A stretch of 64,000 nt of DNA from Mariniflexile gromovii (GTDB taxonomy: Bacteria; Bacteroidota; Bacteroidia; Flavobacteriales; Flavobacteriaceae), in NCBI RefSeq assembly GCF_017814435.1, contig NZ_JAGJCB010000017.1, positions 1 to 64,000 of the forward strand. Direction: 5' to 3'. The notes under the pieces are model-generated. The model saw only the letters and a list, made by a program, of their open reading frames with translations. It did no database searches and had not been told where the DNA came from. A program made the translations under genes and the position numbers. How positions within the stretch are numbered: position 1 is the stretch's first letter; each line of letters opens with the position of its first letter. This document shows, in pieces, positions 18,344-28,100 of the stretch.

Positions 18344-18350
18344 GAGGAGG
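18344..18350 (+). promoter_or_regulatory. Strong Shine-Dalgarno site of rpsU
   Basis: GAGGAGG lies 10 nt before the rpsU ATG. The other genes of the window examined (for example tuf, rpoC, rplL) have A-rich leaders with no such site. In Bacteroidia the anti-SD of 16S rRNA is normally occluded with the help of bS21, and rpsU is the known exception that keeps a strong SD, which allows autoregulation. Confidence 0.85.
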
Positions 18351-18360
18351 TTAAGACACT

Positions 18361-18555
18361 ATGTTAATAATACCAATTAAAGAAGGAGAAAATATAGATA
18401 GAGCGCTAAAGCGTTACAAGAGAAAGTTTGATAAAACTGGAACTAAACGTCAGTTAAATGCTCGTAAGCAGTTTACTAAGCCATCTGTAGAACGTAGAGC
18501 ACAAATACAAAAAGCTCAATACATTCAAGGTTTAAGAGACGCAGAAGATATATAA
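18361..18555 (+). CDS. rpsU: 30S ribosomal protein bS21
   Basis: A 64-residue basic protein (MLIIPIKEGENIDRALKRYK...) of standard bS21 length for Bacteroidota. It sits at the 30S platform near the 3' end of 16S rRNA, where in Bacteroidia it helps hide the anti-Shine-Dalgarno sequence. The gene is monocistronic, with its own promoter, a strong SD and a terminator. Confidence 0.95.
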   Translation: MLIIPIKEGENIDRALKRYKRKFDKTGTKRQLNARKQFTKPSVERRAQIQKAQYIQGLRDAEDI

Positions 18556-18576
18556 TCTGTTCTCACATATAAATTA

Positions 18577-18606
18577 AAATCCCGCTACCTAGCGGGATTT
18601 TTTTTT
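18577..18606 (+). terminator. rpsU terminator
   Basis: AAATCCCGCT and AGCGGGATTT form a GC-rich hairpin with a 4-nt loop, followed by nine or more T, 20 bp after the rpsU stop codon. Confidence 0.92.
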
Positions 18607-18642
18607 GCTTTATATTTATTTTGGCGTTATAAAGTTGTGTTC

Positions 18643-18677
18643 TTAACTTTTAACTTTTAACTTTAAAACTTTAAACT
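18643..18677. repeat. Heptamer tandem repeat TTAACTT
   Basis: Five consecutive 7-bp units (TTAACTT three times, then TAAAACT and TTAAACT) lie immediately before the recombinase start codon at 18684, inside its leader or promoter region. Confidence 0.8.
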
Positions 18678-18683
18678 TAGAAA

Positions 18684-19574
18684 ATGTCTTTTAAACCGTT
18701 TACAGATCATCTTTTATTGGAGAAAAATTATTCACCACTAACAGTCAAGGCCTATCAAAATGATTTAGATGTTTTTTTAGAGTTCATTAAATTAGAATAC
18801 CGAACAAATTCAATTAATAAAGTTAATTATGCCCAAATCCGTACATGGATTGTTTCGTTGGTTGAAAGCGGCTTGTCCAACCGAAGCGTCAATCGTAAAG
18901 TTTCGGCATTAAACACCTATTACAAATTTCTTCTAAAAACAAAAACAATTGAAGTAAACCCATTGGTTAAGCATAAAGCCTTAAAAACAAGTAAAAAAAT
19001 ACAAATCCCTTTTTCAGAAGCTGAAGTTTCAACTGTTTTAGATGATTTTAATTTTGAAAATGATTTTGAAGGCATCCGAAATAAACTCATCATCGAATTG
19101 TTTTATTCTACAGGCATACGAAGAATCGAGTTGGTAGAGTTAAAGTTGTTAAGTTTCAATTTACATAATAAAACGTTAAAAGTATTAGGTAAAAGAAATA
19201 AGGAGCGCATCATCCCGTTATTAGAATCAGTAATAGGTACTTTAAATTTGTATTTGAAAGAGCGAAACCAGCTAGAGCATGTTACCGATAGTGAATATTT
19301 ATTTTTAACCCAAAAAGGAGTTAAAATTTATGAAACTCTTGTTTACAGAATAATAAATGATTATTTTAGTAATGCATCTACGAAAGTAAAAAAGAGTCCG
19401 CATATATTAAGACATTCTTTTGCAACTCATTTGCTTAATCAAGGAGCCGATTTAAATGCTGTTAAAGAACTTCTTGGTCATTCAAGTTTGGCAGCTACCC
19501 AAGTTTATACTCATAATAGTATAGCAGAGTTAAAAAAGGTGCATGTAAATTCGCATCCAAGAAGTAAAAAATAG
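18684..19574 (+). CDS. xerC: Tyrosine recombinase, XerC-like
   Basis: A 296-residue recombinase with an N-terminal SAM-like core-binding domain (residues 1-85) and a C-terminal catalytic domain. The catalytic arginine is in FYSTGIRRIELVEL, the H-x-x-R box in HILRHSFATHLLNQG, and the H and nucleophilic tyrosine in LLGHSSLAATQVYTH. Length and lack of extra domains fit the housekeeping XerC/XerD proteins that resolve chromosome dimers at dif. Position next to hpf and the tuf block is common in this phylum, so it is not considered a mobile-element integrase. No dif-like site was sought beyond this window. Confidence 0.88.
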   Translation: MSFKPFTDHLLLEKNYSPLTVKAYQNDLDVFLEFIKLEYRTNSINKVNYAQIRTWIVSLVESGLSNRSVNRKVSALNTYYKFLLKTKTIEVNPLVKHKALKTSKKIQIPFSEAEVSTVLDDFNFENDFEGIRNKLIIELFYSTGIRRIELVELKLLSFNLHNKTLKVLGKRNKERIIPLLESVIGTLNLYLKERNQLEHVTDSEYLFLTQKGVKIYETLVYRIINDYFSNASTKVKKSPHILRHSFATHLLNQGADLNAVKELLGHSSLAATQVYTHNSIAELKKVHVNSHPRSKK

Positions 19575-19610
19575 TATTAAACGTTATTGTCTAACCAAAA
19601 AATAATAAGA

Positions 19611-19913
19611 ATGAAAGTAATCACGCAATCAGTTAATTTTAATGCAGACAAAAAGTTAATCAACTTTATTCAAAAACGAATGGACAAGTTAGATCAGTTT
19701 TATGATAAAGTCATCCAATCAGATGTTTTTTTAAAATTAGATAACACAAGCGATAAAGAAAATAAAATTTTTGAAGCAAAGCTAAGTGTACCTGGAGATA
19801 GTTTTGTAGTAAAAAAACAATGCAGAAGTTTTGAAGAAGGTGCAGATATGGCAGCTGCTTCCTTAGAAAGACAGCTAAAAAAGCGAAAAGAAAAATTAAG
19901 AGCACATTTATAA
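19611..19913 (+). CDS. hpf: Ribosome hibernation promoting factor
   Basis: A 100-residue protein starting MKVITQSVNFNADKKLINFI, with the beta-alpha-beta-beta-beta-alpha pattern and basic C-terminal helix (SLERQLKKRKEKLR) of the short HPF/RaiA family. It binds the decoding region of the 30S subunit and promotes ribosome inactivity in slow growth. The ATG at 19611 is preferred to 19587 because family members start at this MKV. It follows xerC closely and is probably co-transcribed. Confidence 0.9.
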   Translation: MKVITQSVNFNADKKLINFIQKRMDKLDQFYDKVIQSDVFLKLDNTSDKENKIFEAKLSVPGDSFVVKKQCRSFEEGADMAAASLERQLKKRKEKLRAHL

Positions 19914-19933
19914 TAAAAATTCTAGAAAAATGT

Positions 19934-19963
19934 TTTGATTAAAATAAAAAATCTATACATTTG
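19934..19963 (+). promoter_or_regulatory. Promoter of the tRNA-tuf block
   Basis: TTTG at 19934-19937 is followed after 18 bp by TACATTTG at 19956-19963, matching the TTTG / TAnnTTTG pattern of Bacteroidota housekeeping promoters. The first RNA gene begins at 20015. Confidence 0.75.
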
Positions 19964-19967
19964 CAAT

Positions 19968-19989
19968 CCGTTAGAAATAGCGGGTTTTT
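19968..19989 (+). terminator. Hairpin with U-run at the expected 5' end of the tRNA transcript
   Basis: CCGTTA and TAGCGG pair around a GAAA tetraloop and are followed by eight T. Because the preceding -7 box ends at 19963, the hairpin would form from about the first transcribed nucleotides. It resembles an intrinsic terminator but may be too close to the start site to act as one. Confidence 0.5.
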
Positions 19990-20014
19990 TTTATGCTTAA
20001 AAAGTGTAAAAAAC

Positions 20015-20088
20015 GCCGATGTAGCTCAGCTGGCTAGAGCAGCTGATTTGTAATCAGCAGGTCGTGGGTTCGAGTCCCTCCATCGGCT
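20015..20088 (+). tRNA. tRNA-Thr(TGT)
   Basis: A 74-nt cloverleaf with acceptor GCCGATG/CATCGGC, anticodon stem CTGATT/AATCAG around TGT, and T-loop GGTTCGAGTCC. It is identical in sequence to the second copy at 49388. Confidence 0.97.
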
Positions 20089-20150
20089 CTTTTAAATCCA
20101 TAGTTCCTAATTGGAATTTGGTGATTTAAAAATTGAAATTTTGATAATTT

Positions 20151-20232
<82 letters not shown>

Positions 20233-20303
20233 CAACAAATTTCTGCGAAAGCGGAAATCTATTTGAAATATTGAAACCATACAAGCGAAAGCTTGTTAAA
20301 ATT

Positions 20304-20376
20304 GCGAGAGTAGCTCAGTTGGTAGAGCGTCAGCCTTCCAAGCTGAATGTCGCCGGTTCGAACCCGGTCTCTCGCT
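20304..20376 (+). tRNA. tRNA-Gly(TCC)
   Basis: A 73-nt cloverleaf with acceptor GCGAGAG/CTCTCGC, anticodon TCC in CAGCCTTCCAAGCTG, and the TTCGAA T-loop. Confidence 0.97.
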
Positions 20377-20446
20377 CAATTATTTACGCATTATGGATTG
20401 CGAGTTACAAATCGTATATCAAAAAATCGGCAATCGTAAATAAATT

Positions 20447-20518
20447 GCCGGTGTAGCTCAGGGGTAGAGCGTTTCCTTGGTAAGGAAGAGGTCACGAGTT
20501 CAATTCTCGTCATTGGCT
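20447..20518 (+). tRNA. tRNA-Thr(GGT)
   Basis: A 72-nt cloverleaf with acceptor GCCGGTG/CATTGGC (two G-T pairs), anticodon loop TTGGTAA giving GGT, and T-loop TTCAATT. It ends 66 bp before tuf. Confidence 0.94.
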
Positions 20519-20584
20519 CAATTTTGAATTAAATTAGAATACACTAATATTATTATATAACTAAGATTAAAATTATTTAAAAAC

Positions 20585-21772
20585 ATGGCAAAGGCAACTT
20601 TCGATCGTTCAAAACCACACTTAAATATTGGTACAATTGGACACGTAGATCACGGTAAAACAACTTTAACTGCTGCTATTACTAAAGTATTAGCTGATGC
20701 AGGTTTATCAGAAGCAAAATCATTCGATCAGATTGATAACGCTCCAGAAGAAAAAGAAAGAGGTATTACAATTAATACTTCTCACGTAGAATATTCAACA
20801 GCAAACCGTCATTACGCTCACGTTGACTGTCCAGGTCACGCGGATTACGTAAAGAACATGGTTACTGGTGCTGCTCAAATGGACGGTGCTATCTTGGTTG
20901 TTGCTGCAACTGATGGTCCAATGCCACAAACTCGCGAGCACATCCTTTTAGGACGTCAAGTAGGTATTCCTCGTATCGTTGTATTCATGAACAAAGTGGA
21001 TATGGTTGATGATGAAGAGTTATTAGAGTTAGTTGATATGGAAATTAGAGATTTATTATCTTTCTACGAATATGATGGAGATAATGGACCTGTAATTGCC
21101 GGTTCTGCTTTAGGTGCACTTAACGGTGAGCAAAAATGGGTAGATACAGTTTTACAATTAATGGAAGCTTGTGATACTTGGATTGAAGAGCCATTACGTG
21201 AGATTGATAAGCCTTTCTTAATGCCTATCGAAGACGTATTCTCTATTACTGGTCGTGGTACTGTAGCAACTGGTCGTATTGAAACTGGTATTGCTAAAAC
21301 TGGAGATCCAGTTGAAATCATTGGTATGGGTGCTGAGAAATTAACATCTACTATCACTGGTATCGAAATGTTCCGTCAAATCCTAGATAGAGGTGAAGCT
21401 GGAGATAACGCAGGTATCTTATTAAGAGGTATTGAGAAAACTCAAATCTCTAGAGGTATGGTTATTGTTAAGCCAGGTTCTGTAACTCCTCACGCTAAAT
21501 TCAAAGCTGAGGTTTATATCTTGAAAAAAGAAGAAGGTGGTCGTCACACACCATTCCACAACAACTACCGTCCACAGTTCTACGTACGTACAACTGACGT
21601 AACTGGAAACATTGCGCTTCCTGATGGAGTTGAAATGGTTATGCCTGGAGATAACTTAACTATTACTGTTGAACTTATTCAAAAAATTGCAATGAACGTT
21701 GGTTTACGTTTCGCAATCCGTGAAGGTGGTCGTACAGTAGGTGCAGGTCAGGTAACTGAAATTTTAGACTAA
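20585..21772 (+). CDS. tuf: Elongation factor Tu
   Basis: A 395-residue GTPase that delivers aminoacyl-tRNA to the ribosome. G1 is GHVDHGKT, the switch contains [13 protein letters not shown]3 is DCPGHADY and G4 NKVD. Domains 2 and 3 are complete and the protein ends [10 protein letters not shown]. Codon use is that of a highly expressed gene. It lies between tRNA-Thr and tRNA-Trp, the usual Bacteroidota order. Confidence 0.99.
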   Translation: MAKATFDRSKPHLNIGTIGHVDHGKTTLTAAITKVLADAGLSEAKSFDQIDNAPEEKERGITINTSHVEYSTANRHYAHVDCPGHADYVKNMVTGAAQMDGAILVVAATDGPMPQTREHILLGRQVGIPRIVVFMNKVDMVDDEELLELVDMEIRDLLSFYEYDGDNGPVIAGSALGALNGEQKWVDTVLQLMEACDTWIEEPLREIDKPFLMPIEDVFSITGRGTVATGRIETGIAKTGDPVEIIGMGAEKLTSTITGIEMFRQILDRGEAGDNAGILLRGIEKTQISRGMVIVKPGSVTPHAKFKAEVYILKKEEGGRHTPFHNNYRPQFYVRTTDVTGNIALPDGVEMVMPGDNLTITVELIQKIAMNVGLRFAIREGGRTVGAGQVTEILD

Positions 21773-21794
21773 TTAGTTTAATATAAAATAAGCT

Positions 21795-21821
21795 AAGGTA
21801 TTCCGTTTTTCGGAATACCTT
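21795..21821 (+). terminator. Stem-loop after tuf
   Basis: AAGGTATTCCG and CGGAATACCTT form a perfect 11-bp stem with a TTTTT loop, 22 bp after the tuf stop and 12 bp before tRNA-Trp. No U-run follows, so it may be a processing or partial-termination site rather than a full terminator. Confidence 0.75.
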
Positions 21822-21832
21822 GACTTATGTTT

Positions 21833-21905
21833 ACGGGTTTAGCTCAGTTGGTAGAGCACTGGTCTCCAAAACCAGGTGTCGAGAGTTCGAGTCCCTCAAC
21901 CCGTG
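21833..21905 (+). tRNA. tRNA-Trp(CCA)
   Basis: A 73-nt cloverleaf with acceptor ACGGGTT/AACCCGT, anticodon CCA in CTGGTCTCCAAAACCAG, and the TTCGAG T-loop. It lies between tuf and secE as in many bacteria. Confidence 0.97.
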
Positions 21906-22025
21906 CATAGAAAGCATATTACCCAAAGTAAATAGCTTAAAGAAAATAAAGAAAAGAAGATTTCACTAAAGTCAATTTTCGAATTGATAGACAGAAATTT
22001 TTAATCTGTTGAAAAATATATATAA

Positions 22026-22220
22026 ATGGCTGGAATTGTAAATTACGTAAAAGAATCATTTGGCGAACTTAAAAATAATGTGAGCTGGCCAACTTGGGCA
22101 GAAGCACAAAGTTTAACTGTTTTAGTTGCTGTATTTTCAATTATATTTTCCTTAGCAATTTGGGGAATAGATACAGTATTCAGTAAAGTGATAGCATTTT
22201 ATTTTCAATTGATTAGTTAA
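22026..22220 (+). CDS. secE: Preprotein translocase subunit SecE
   Basis: A 64-residue protein with a short amphipathic N-terminal part (VNYVKESFGELKNNVSWPTWAEA) and one membrane helix (about 29-60). This is the minimal form that clamps SecY in the Sec channel. It precedes nusG by 9 bp. Confidence 0.96.
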   Translation: MAGIVNYVKESFGELKNNVSWPTWAEAQSLTVLVAVFSIIFSLAIWGIDTVFSKVIAFYFQLIS

Positions 22221-22229
22221 AGAAAGAAT

Positions 22230-22784
22230 ATGTCTGAGGTAAGCGAAAAAAAATGGTATGTTGTAAGGGCTGTAAGTGGTCAAGAAAATAAGATTAAAAC
22301 TTATATCGAGAATGAAATTGCTCGTTTAGGTTTTCAAGATTATGTTGATCAGGTATTGGTTCCAACTGAACGCGTGATTCAAATACGTAACGGAAAAAAA
22401 ATACATAAAGAAAAAGTATTTTTTCCAGGTTACATTATGATTCAAGCGAACTTATCAGGAGAGATTCCTCATATTATCAGATCGGTTACGAATGTAATTG
22501 GTTTTTTAGGTGAAACAAAAGGTGGTGATCCAGTGCCGTTAAGACAATCTGAAGTTAACAGAATGTTAGGTAAGGTAGATGAGTTATCGGTTGAAGAAAA
22601 TTCAACGGTTGCAATACCATTTACCAAAGGAGAAACTGTTAAAGTTATTGATGGACCATTCAATGGATTTGATGGAACTATCGAAAAAATAAATGAAGAA
22701 AAGCGTAAACTGGAAGTCATGGTGAAAATTTTTGGAAGAAAAACACCATTAGAGTTAAGTTATATGCAGGTTGAAAAAGTATAA
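22230..22784 (+). CDS. nusG: Transcription termination/antitermination factor NusG
   Basis: A 184-residue protein with the NGN domain (KKWYVVRAVSGQENKIK at the start, FPGYIMIQANL in the middle) and a C-terminal KOW domain (FTKGETVKVIDGPFNGFDGTIEKI). It couples RNA polymerase to the ribosome or Rho. Confidence 0.97.
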   Translation: MSEVSEKKWYVVRAVSGQENKIKTYIENEIARLGFQDYVDQVLVPTERVIQIRNGKKIHKEKVFFPGYIMIQANLSGEIPHIIRSVTNVIGFLGETKGGDPVPLRQSEVNRMLGKVDELSVEENSTVAIPFTKGETVKVIDGPFNGFDGTIEKINEEKRKLEVMVKIFGRKTPLELSYMQVEKV

Positions 22785-22859
22785 TAATTGTTACACTATA
22801 TAAAAAGATACGGTTTTTTGCTTCCAAATTAAAAGGCGTATCAACTTAAATTATTAAAA

Positions 22860-23297
22860 ATGGCAAAAGAAATTGGTAAAGTAGTTAAGTTACAAGTTCG
22901 GGGAGGTGCTGCGAATCCGTCGCCACCGGTTGGACCCGCTTTAGGTGCTGCTGGGGTTAACATTATGGAGTTCTGTAAGCAATTTAATGCTAGAACGCAA
23001 GATAAGCCAGGTAAAGTATTGCCTGTTGTTATCACCGTATATAAAGACAAGTCTTTCGACTTCGTTATTAAAACGCCTCCAGCTGCAGTACAATTATTAG
23101 AAGCGGCCAAGTTAAAAAGTGGTTCAGGAGAACCAAACCGAAAAAAAGTAGCTAAAGTTTCATGGGATCAAATCAAAACTATAGCAGAAGATAAAATGGT
23201 AGATTTAAACGCATTTACTATCGAATCTGCTATGACAATGATAGCTGGTACCGCAAGGTCTATGGGTATAACCGTGACTGGAAACGCACCAAAGTAA
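22860..23297 (+). CDS. rplK: 50S ribosomal protein uL11
   Basis: A 145-residue protein with the canonical [20 protein letters not shown] start and a C-terminal rRNA-binding domain ending in [12 protein letters not shown]. It forms the GTPase-associated stalk base. It is followed after 20 bp by rplA. Confidence 0.98.
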   Translation: MAKEIGKVVKLQVRGGAANPSPPVGPALGAAGVNIMEFCKQFNARTQDKPGKVLPVVITVYKDKSFDFVIKTPPAAVQLLEAAKLKSGSGEPNRKKVAKVSWDQIKTIAEDKMVDLNAFTIESAMTMIAGTARSMGITVTGNAPK

Positions 23298-23317
23298 TCT
23301 ATAAAAGACATTAAAAA

Positions 23318-24007
23318 ATGGCAAGATTAACAAAAAAGCAAAAAGAAGCTTTAGCAAAAATAGAAAAAGGGAGAGTTTACTCTCTTGATGAAGCATCTGC
23401 ATTAGTAAAAGAAATTACTAATACTAAGTTTGATGCATCAGTAGACATTGCTGTACGTTTAGGAGTAGATCCTCGTAAAGCAAACCAGATGGTGAGAGGT
23501 GTGGTTTCATTACCTCACGGAACTGGTAAAGACATGAAAGTATTAGCATTAGTTACTCCAGACAAAGAAGCAGAAGCTAAAGAAGCTGGAGCAGATTACG
23601 TTGGTTTAGACGAGTATCTTGAAAAAATCAAGAATGGTTGGACAGATGTAGACGTAATTATTACTATGCCTAGTGTAATGGGTAAATTAGGTCCGTTAGG
23701 ACGTGTATTAGGTCCTCGTGGTTTAATGCCTAACCCAAAAACTGGTACAGTAACTATGGATGTTGCTAAAGCTGTAGAAGAAGTTAAAGCTGGTAAAATT
23801 GACTTTAAAGTTGATAAAACCGGTATTGTACATGCAGCAATAGGAAAAGCATCTTTTAGTGCTGATAAAATTGCAGGTAATGCAACAGAATTAATTCAAA
23901 CATTAATAAAACTTAAGCCAACAACTGCTAAAGGTGTATACGTTAAAAGTATTTTCCTTTCTAGTACTATGAGTCCTAGTGTTGCTGTTGATCCTAAAGT
24001 TGGTTAA
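23318..24007 (+). CDS. rplA: 50S ribosomal protein uL1
   Basis: A 229-residue protein with the uL1 signature around [20 protein letters not shown] and [13 protein letters not shown]. It forms the L1 stalk and in many bacteria represses its own operon by binding the mRNA. Confidence 0.98.
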   Translation: MARLTKKQKEALAKIEKGRVYSLDEASALVKEITNTKFDASVDIAVRLGVDPRKANQMVRGVVSLPHGTGKDMKVLALVTPDKEAEAKEAGADYVGLDEYLEKIKNGWTDVDVIITMPSVMGKLGPLGRVLGPRGLMPNPKTGTVTMDVAKAVEEVKAGKIDFKVDKTGIVHAAIGKASFSADKIAGNATELIQTLIKLKPTTAKGVYVKSIFLSSTMSPSVAVDPKVG

Positions 24008-24026
24008 TTAGTTAAATACTTTTATT

Positions 24027-24548
24027 ATGACAAGAGAAGAAAAATCACAAGTAATTGAGGACTTAACTGCAGAATTAGCCAGTAATGCTAACATTTATGT
24101 AGCAGATATTTCAGGATTAAATGCATTAACTACCTCAGAGCTACGTCGTGCTTGCTTTAAAGCAAACATAAAACTAGCAGTCGTTAAAAATACATTACTT
24201 GAAAAAGCAATGGAAGCATCTGAAAGAGATTTTGGAAACCTTCCAACAGTTTTAAAAGGAAATACATCTGTGATGTATTCTGAAACAGGTAATGCACCAG
24301 CAAAGTTAATTAAAACCTTCCGCAAAAAATCAGAGAAGCCTTTATTAAAAGGAGCATTTATTGAGGAGTGTGTTTATATTGGCGACAACCAATTAGACAT
24401 GTTAGTTGATATCAAGTCTAAAGAAGAGTTATTAGGAGAGATTGTAGGATTGTTACAATCGCCTGCTAAAAACGTTGTTTCAGCACTTAAATCAAGTGGT
24501 GGTAAACTAGCTGGTATCTTAAAAACACTATCTGAAAAAGAAGGATAG
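24027..24548 (+). CDS. rplJ: 50S ribosomal protein uL10
   Basis: A 173-residue protein (MTREEKSQVIEDLTAELA...) with the N-terminal rRNA-binding domain and a C-terminal helix for bL12 dimers. It lies 19 bp after rplA and 65 bp before rplL. Confidence 0.97.
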   Translation: MTREEKSQVIEDLTAELASNANIYVADISGLNALTTSELRRACFKANIKLAVVKNTLLEKAMEASERDFGNLPTVLKGNTSVMYSETGNAPAKLIKTFRKKSEKPLLKGAFIEECVYIGDNQLDMLVDIKSKEELLGEIVGLLQSPAKNVVSALKSSGGKLAGILKTLSEKEG

Positions 24549-24613
24549 TATTAAACAGTACGCACTATATTACAATTATATTAAAATTAAAAATTTATTA
24601 AAAACGATAGAAA

Positions 24614-24991
24614 ATGGCAGATTTAAAAGATTTCGCAGAACAATTAGTTAACTTAACAGTAAAAGAAGTAAACGAGTTAGCAACAATATTAAAAGAAGAG
24701 TACGGTATTGAGCCTGCTGCTGCTGCTGTAGCGGTTGCTGCTGGTCCTGCTGCAGGTGGTGATGATGCTGCTGAAGCTCAAACTGAGTTTACAGTTGTAT
24801 TAAAAGCTGCTGGTGCATCTAAATTAGGTGTTGTAAAATTAGTTAAAGAATTAACTGGTTTAGGTTTAAAAGAAGCTAAAGAATTAGTTGATGGAGCTCC
24901 AAGTAATGTTAAAGAAGGAGTATCTAAAGACGAAGCTGAAGCTTTAAAAGCATCTTTAGAAGAAGCTGGAGCAGAGGTTGAGCTTAAATAA
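24614..24991 (+). CDS. rplL: 50S ribosomal protein bL12
   Basis: A 125-residue protein with an N-terminal dimerisation domain, an Ala-rich hinge ([15 protein letters not shown]) and the C-terminal factor-binding domain ([20 protein letters not shown]). It recruits translational GTPases. Confidence 0.98.
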   Translation: MADLKDFAEQLVNLTVKEVNELATILKEEYGIEPAAAAVAVAAGPAAGGDDAAEAQTEFTVVLKAAGASKLGVVKLVKELTGLGLKEAKELVDGAPSNVKEGVSKDEAEALKASLEEAGAEVELK

Positions 24992-25014
24992 GCTTAGCTA
25001 CCAAACAACATAAA

Positions 25015-25051
25015 GGTTTAGGTCTGGAGTTTAACCTTCAAGACCTAAACC
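25015..25051 (+). terminator. rplL-rpoB intergenic stem-loop
   Basis: GGTTTAGGTCT and AGACCTAAACC form a perfect 11-bp stem with a 15-nt loop, 23 bp after rplL. There is no U-run. By position it matches the attenuator or RNase processing site that lowers rpoBC expression relative to ribosomal proteins in other bacteria. Confidence 0.75.
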
Positions 25052-25115
25052 ATTTTGCGTATATAAGAATTAGATACGCCATAACTATTTTTTTTAATCA
25101 AAATTCCGTCCATTG

Positions 25116-28100
25116 ATGTTATCAACACAAGCTGAAAGATTAAATTTCTCGTCTATTGTAAATAGAACAGCATATCCAGATTTTTTGGATATTCAGATTA
25201 AATCCTTCCAGGATTTTTTCCAATTAGAAACAAAGTCTGAAGAAAGAGGCGATGAAGGTTTATACAATACCTTCATGGAGAACTTTCCAATAACTGATTC
25301 ACGTAATCAATTTGTTTTAGAATTTTTAGATTACTTCGTAGATCCACCACGTTATGCTATTGACGAGTGTATTGAAAGAGGTCTTACTTACAGCGTTCCG
25401 CTAAAGGCAAGGTTAAAATTATATTGTACAGACCCTGAACATGAGGATTTCGAAACCATTGTTCAAGATGTGTACTTAGGAACAATACCTTACATGACGC
25501 CAAGTGGTACTTTTTGTATCAATGGTGCAGAACGCGTTGTAGTATCTCAATTACACCGTTCACCAGGGGTGTTCTTCGGGCAATCTTTCCATGCAAATGG
25601 AACAAAGTTATATTCGGCAAGGGTAATTCCTTTTAAAGGATCTTGGATTGAATTCGCTACCGATATTAACCAGGTAATGTATGCTTACATCGATAGAAAG
25701 AAAAAGTTACCTGTTACAACGCTTTTCCGTGCAATCGGTTTTGAGCGTGACAAAGATATCTTAGAGATTTTCGATTTAGCTGAAGAAATTAAAGTTTCTA
25801 AAACAGGGTTAAAAAAATATCAAGGTAGAAAATTAGCGGCGCGTGTTTTAAATACATGGCATGAGGATTTTGTTGATGAGGATACAGGCGAGGTGGTATC
25901 TATCGAGCGTAATGAAATTATTCTTGATCGTGATACAATCTTAGATAAAGATAATATTGAAGAAATTATTGAAGCTGATGTGAAGGCGATTCTTTTACAC
26001 AAAGAAAGCGCTGAACAAGGTGATTATGCCATTATTCACAACACGCTTCAAAAAGATCCAACAAACTCTGAAAAAGAGGCTGTTGAGCATATATATAGAC
26101 AATTACGTAATGCAGAACCGCCAGATGAGGAAACAGCACGTGGTATCATTGATAAATTATTCTTCAGTGATCAACGTTACTCTTTAGGTGAAGTTGGGCG
26201 TTACAGAATGAACAAAAAATTAGGTCTTAATATTGAAATGGATAAGCAAGTACTTACCAAAGAAGATATTATTACCATTATTAAATATTTAATCGAGCTT
26301 ATCAACTCTAAAGCTGAGATTGATGATATTGACCACTTATCTAACCGTCGTGTACGTACTGTAGGTGAACAATTATCTCAACAATTTGGTGTTGGTTTAG
26401 CGCGTATGGCGCGTACCATTCGTGAGCGTATGAACGTTCGTGATAACGAGGTGTTTACTCCAATCGATTTAATTAACGCTAAGACTTTATCGTCTGTTAT
26501 TAATTCATTCTTTGGAACAAACCAGTTATCTCAATTCATGGATCAAACAAATCCATTAGCGGAGATTACTCATAAGCGTCGTTTATCTGCACTAGGACCA
26601 GGTGGTTTATCTCGTGAAAGAGCAGGTTTCGAGGTACGTGACGTTCACTACACACATTATGGTCGTTTATGCCCGATTGAAACGCCTGAGGGACCAAATA
26701 TTGGTTTAATTTCATCACTTTCAGTATTTGCTAAAGTGAACGGAATGGGCTTTATTGAAACTCCTTACCGTCCTGTAACAGATGGTGTTGTTGATATTAA
26801 AAACCAACCAGTATATTTAAGTGCTGAAGAAGAAGAAGGAAAATTAATCGCACAAGCTACTGTTAAAGTAGATGAAAACGGTAAAATTTTACATGATAAA
26901 GTAATTGCGAGAATGGAAGGTGACTTCCCGGTAATGGATCCTGCAAATCTGCATTATACAGACGTTGCACCAAACCAAATCTCGTCTATTTCAGCTTCGT
27001 TGATTCCGTTCTTAGAGCATGATGATGCGAATAGAGCATTGATGGGATCGAACATGATGCGTCAAGCAGTTCCATTATTATTGCCTCAAGCACCAATTGT
27101 TGGTACAGGTTTAGAGCGTCAAGTAGCATCAGATTCCCGTGTATTAATTAATGCAGAAGGAACGGGTGAAGTACTTTACGTTGATGCTAATGAAATTAAA
27201 ATTAGATACGATCGTACTGAAGATGAAGCTAAAGTAAGTTTTGATAGTGATGTTAAAACATACCAGTTAATCAAATTCAGAAAAACCAATCAAGGTACGT
27301 CTATCAACTTAAAACCAATTGTGGTTAAAGGAGATAAAGTTGTTAAAGGACAAGTTTTATGTGAAGGTTATGCAACTCAAAAAGGTGAGTTGGCTTTAGG
27401 AAGAAACATGAAAGTGGCCTTCATGCCTTGGAAAGGGTATAACTTTGAGGATGCGATTGTAATTTCTGAAAAAGTGGTACGTGAAGATATTTTCACATCT
27501 ATTCATATCGATGAGTATTCATTAGAAGTTAGAGATACAAAATTAGGTAACGAAGAGTTAACGAATGATATCCCTAACGTTTCTGAAGAAGCTACTAAAG
27601 ATTTAGATGAAAACGGAATGATTCGTATTGGTGCAGAAGTGAAACCAGGCGATATCTTAATAGGAAAAATTACTCCAAAAGGAGAAAGCGATCCTACTCC
27701 GGAAGAAAAATTATTACGTGCTATCTTTGGTGATAAAGCAGGTGATGTAAAAGATGCCTCTTTAAAAGCTTCACCATCTTTAAATGGTGTTGTTATTGAG
27801 AAGAAATTATTCTCTAGAGCAGTAAAAGATAAACGTAAGAGAGCTCAAGATAAAGATGATATTGTTGCTTTAGAAGCAATTTACGATAGAAAATTTGAAG
27901 ATTTAAAAGAAATTTTAATCGAAAAATTATTCAACATCGTCAATGGTAAAACAGCACAAGGTATTTATAATGATTTAGGTGAAGAAGTATTGCCAAAAGG
28001 TAAAAAATTCACTCAAAAAATGTTAAATGCGGTTGATGATTATGCACATTTAGTGTCTGGAAAATGGACAACAGATGACCATACAAACCAATTGGTAGCC

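Noticed and set aside
18684-19574. Tyrosine recombinase as a phage or island integrase
   Set aside because: Length, minimal domains and position beside hpf and the tuf block fit the housekeeping XerC/D family; no phage genes or att repeats are seen.
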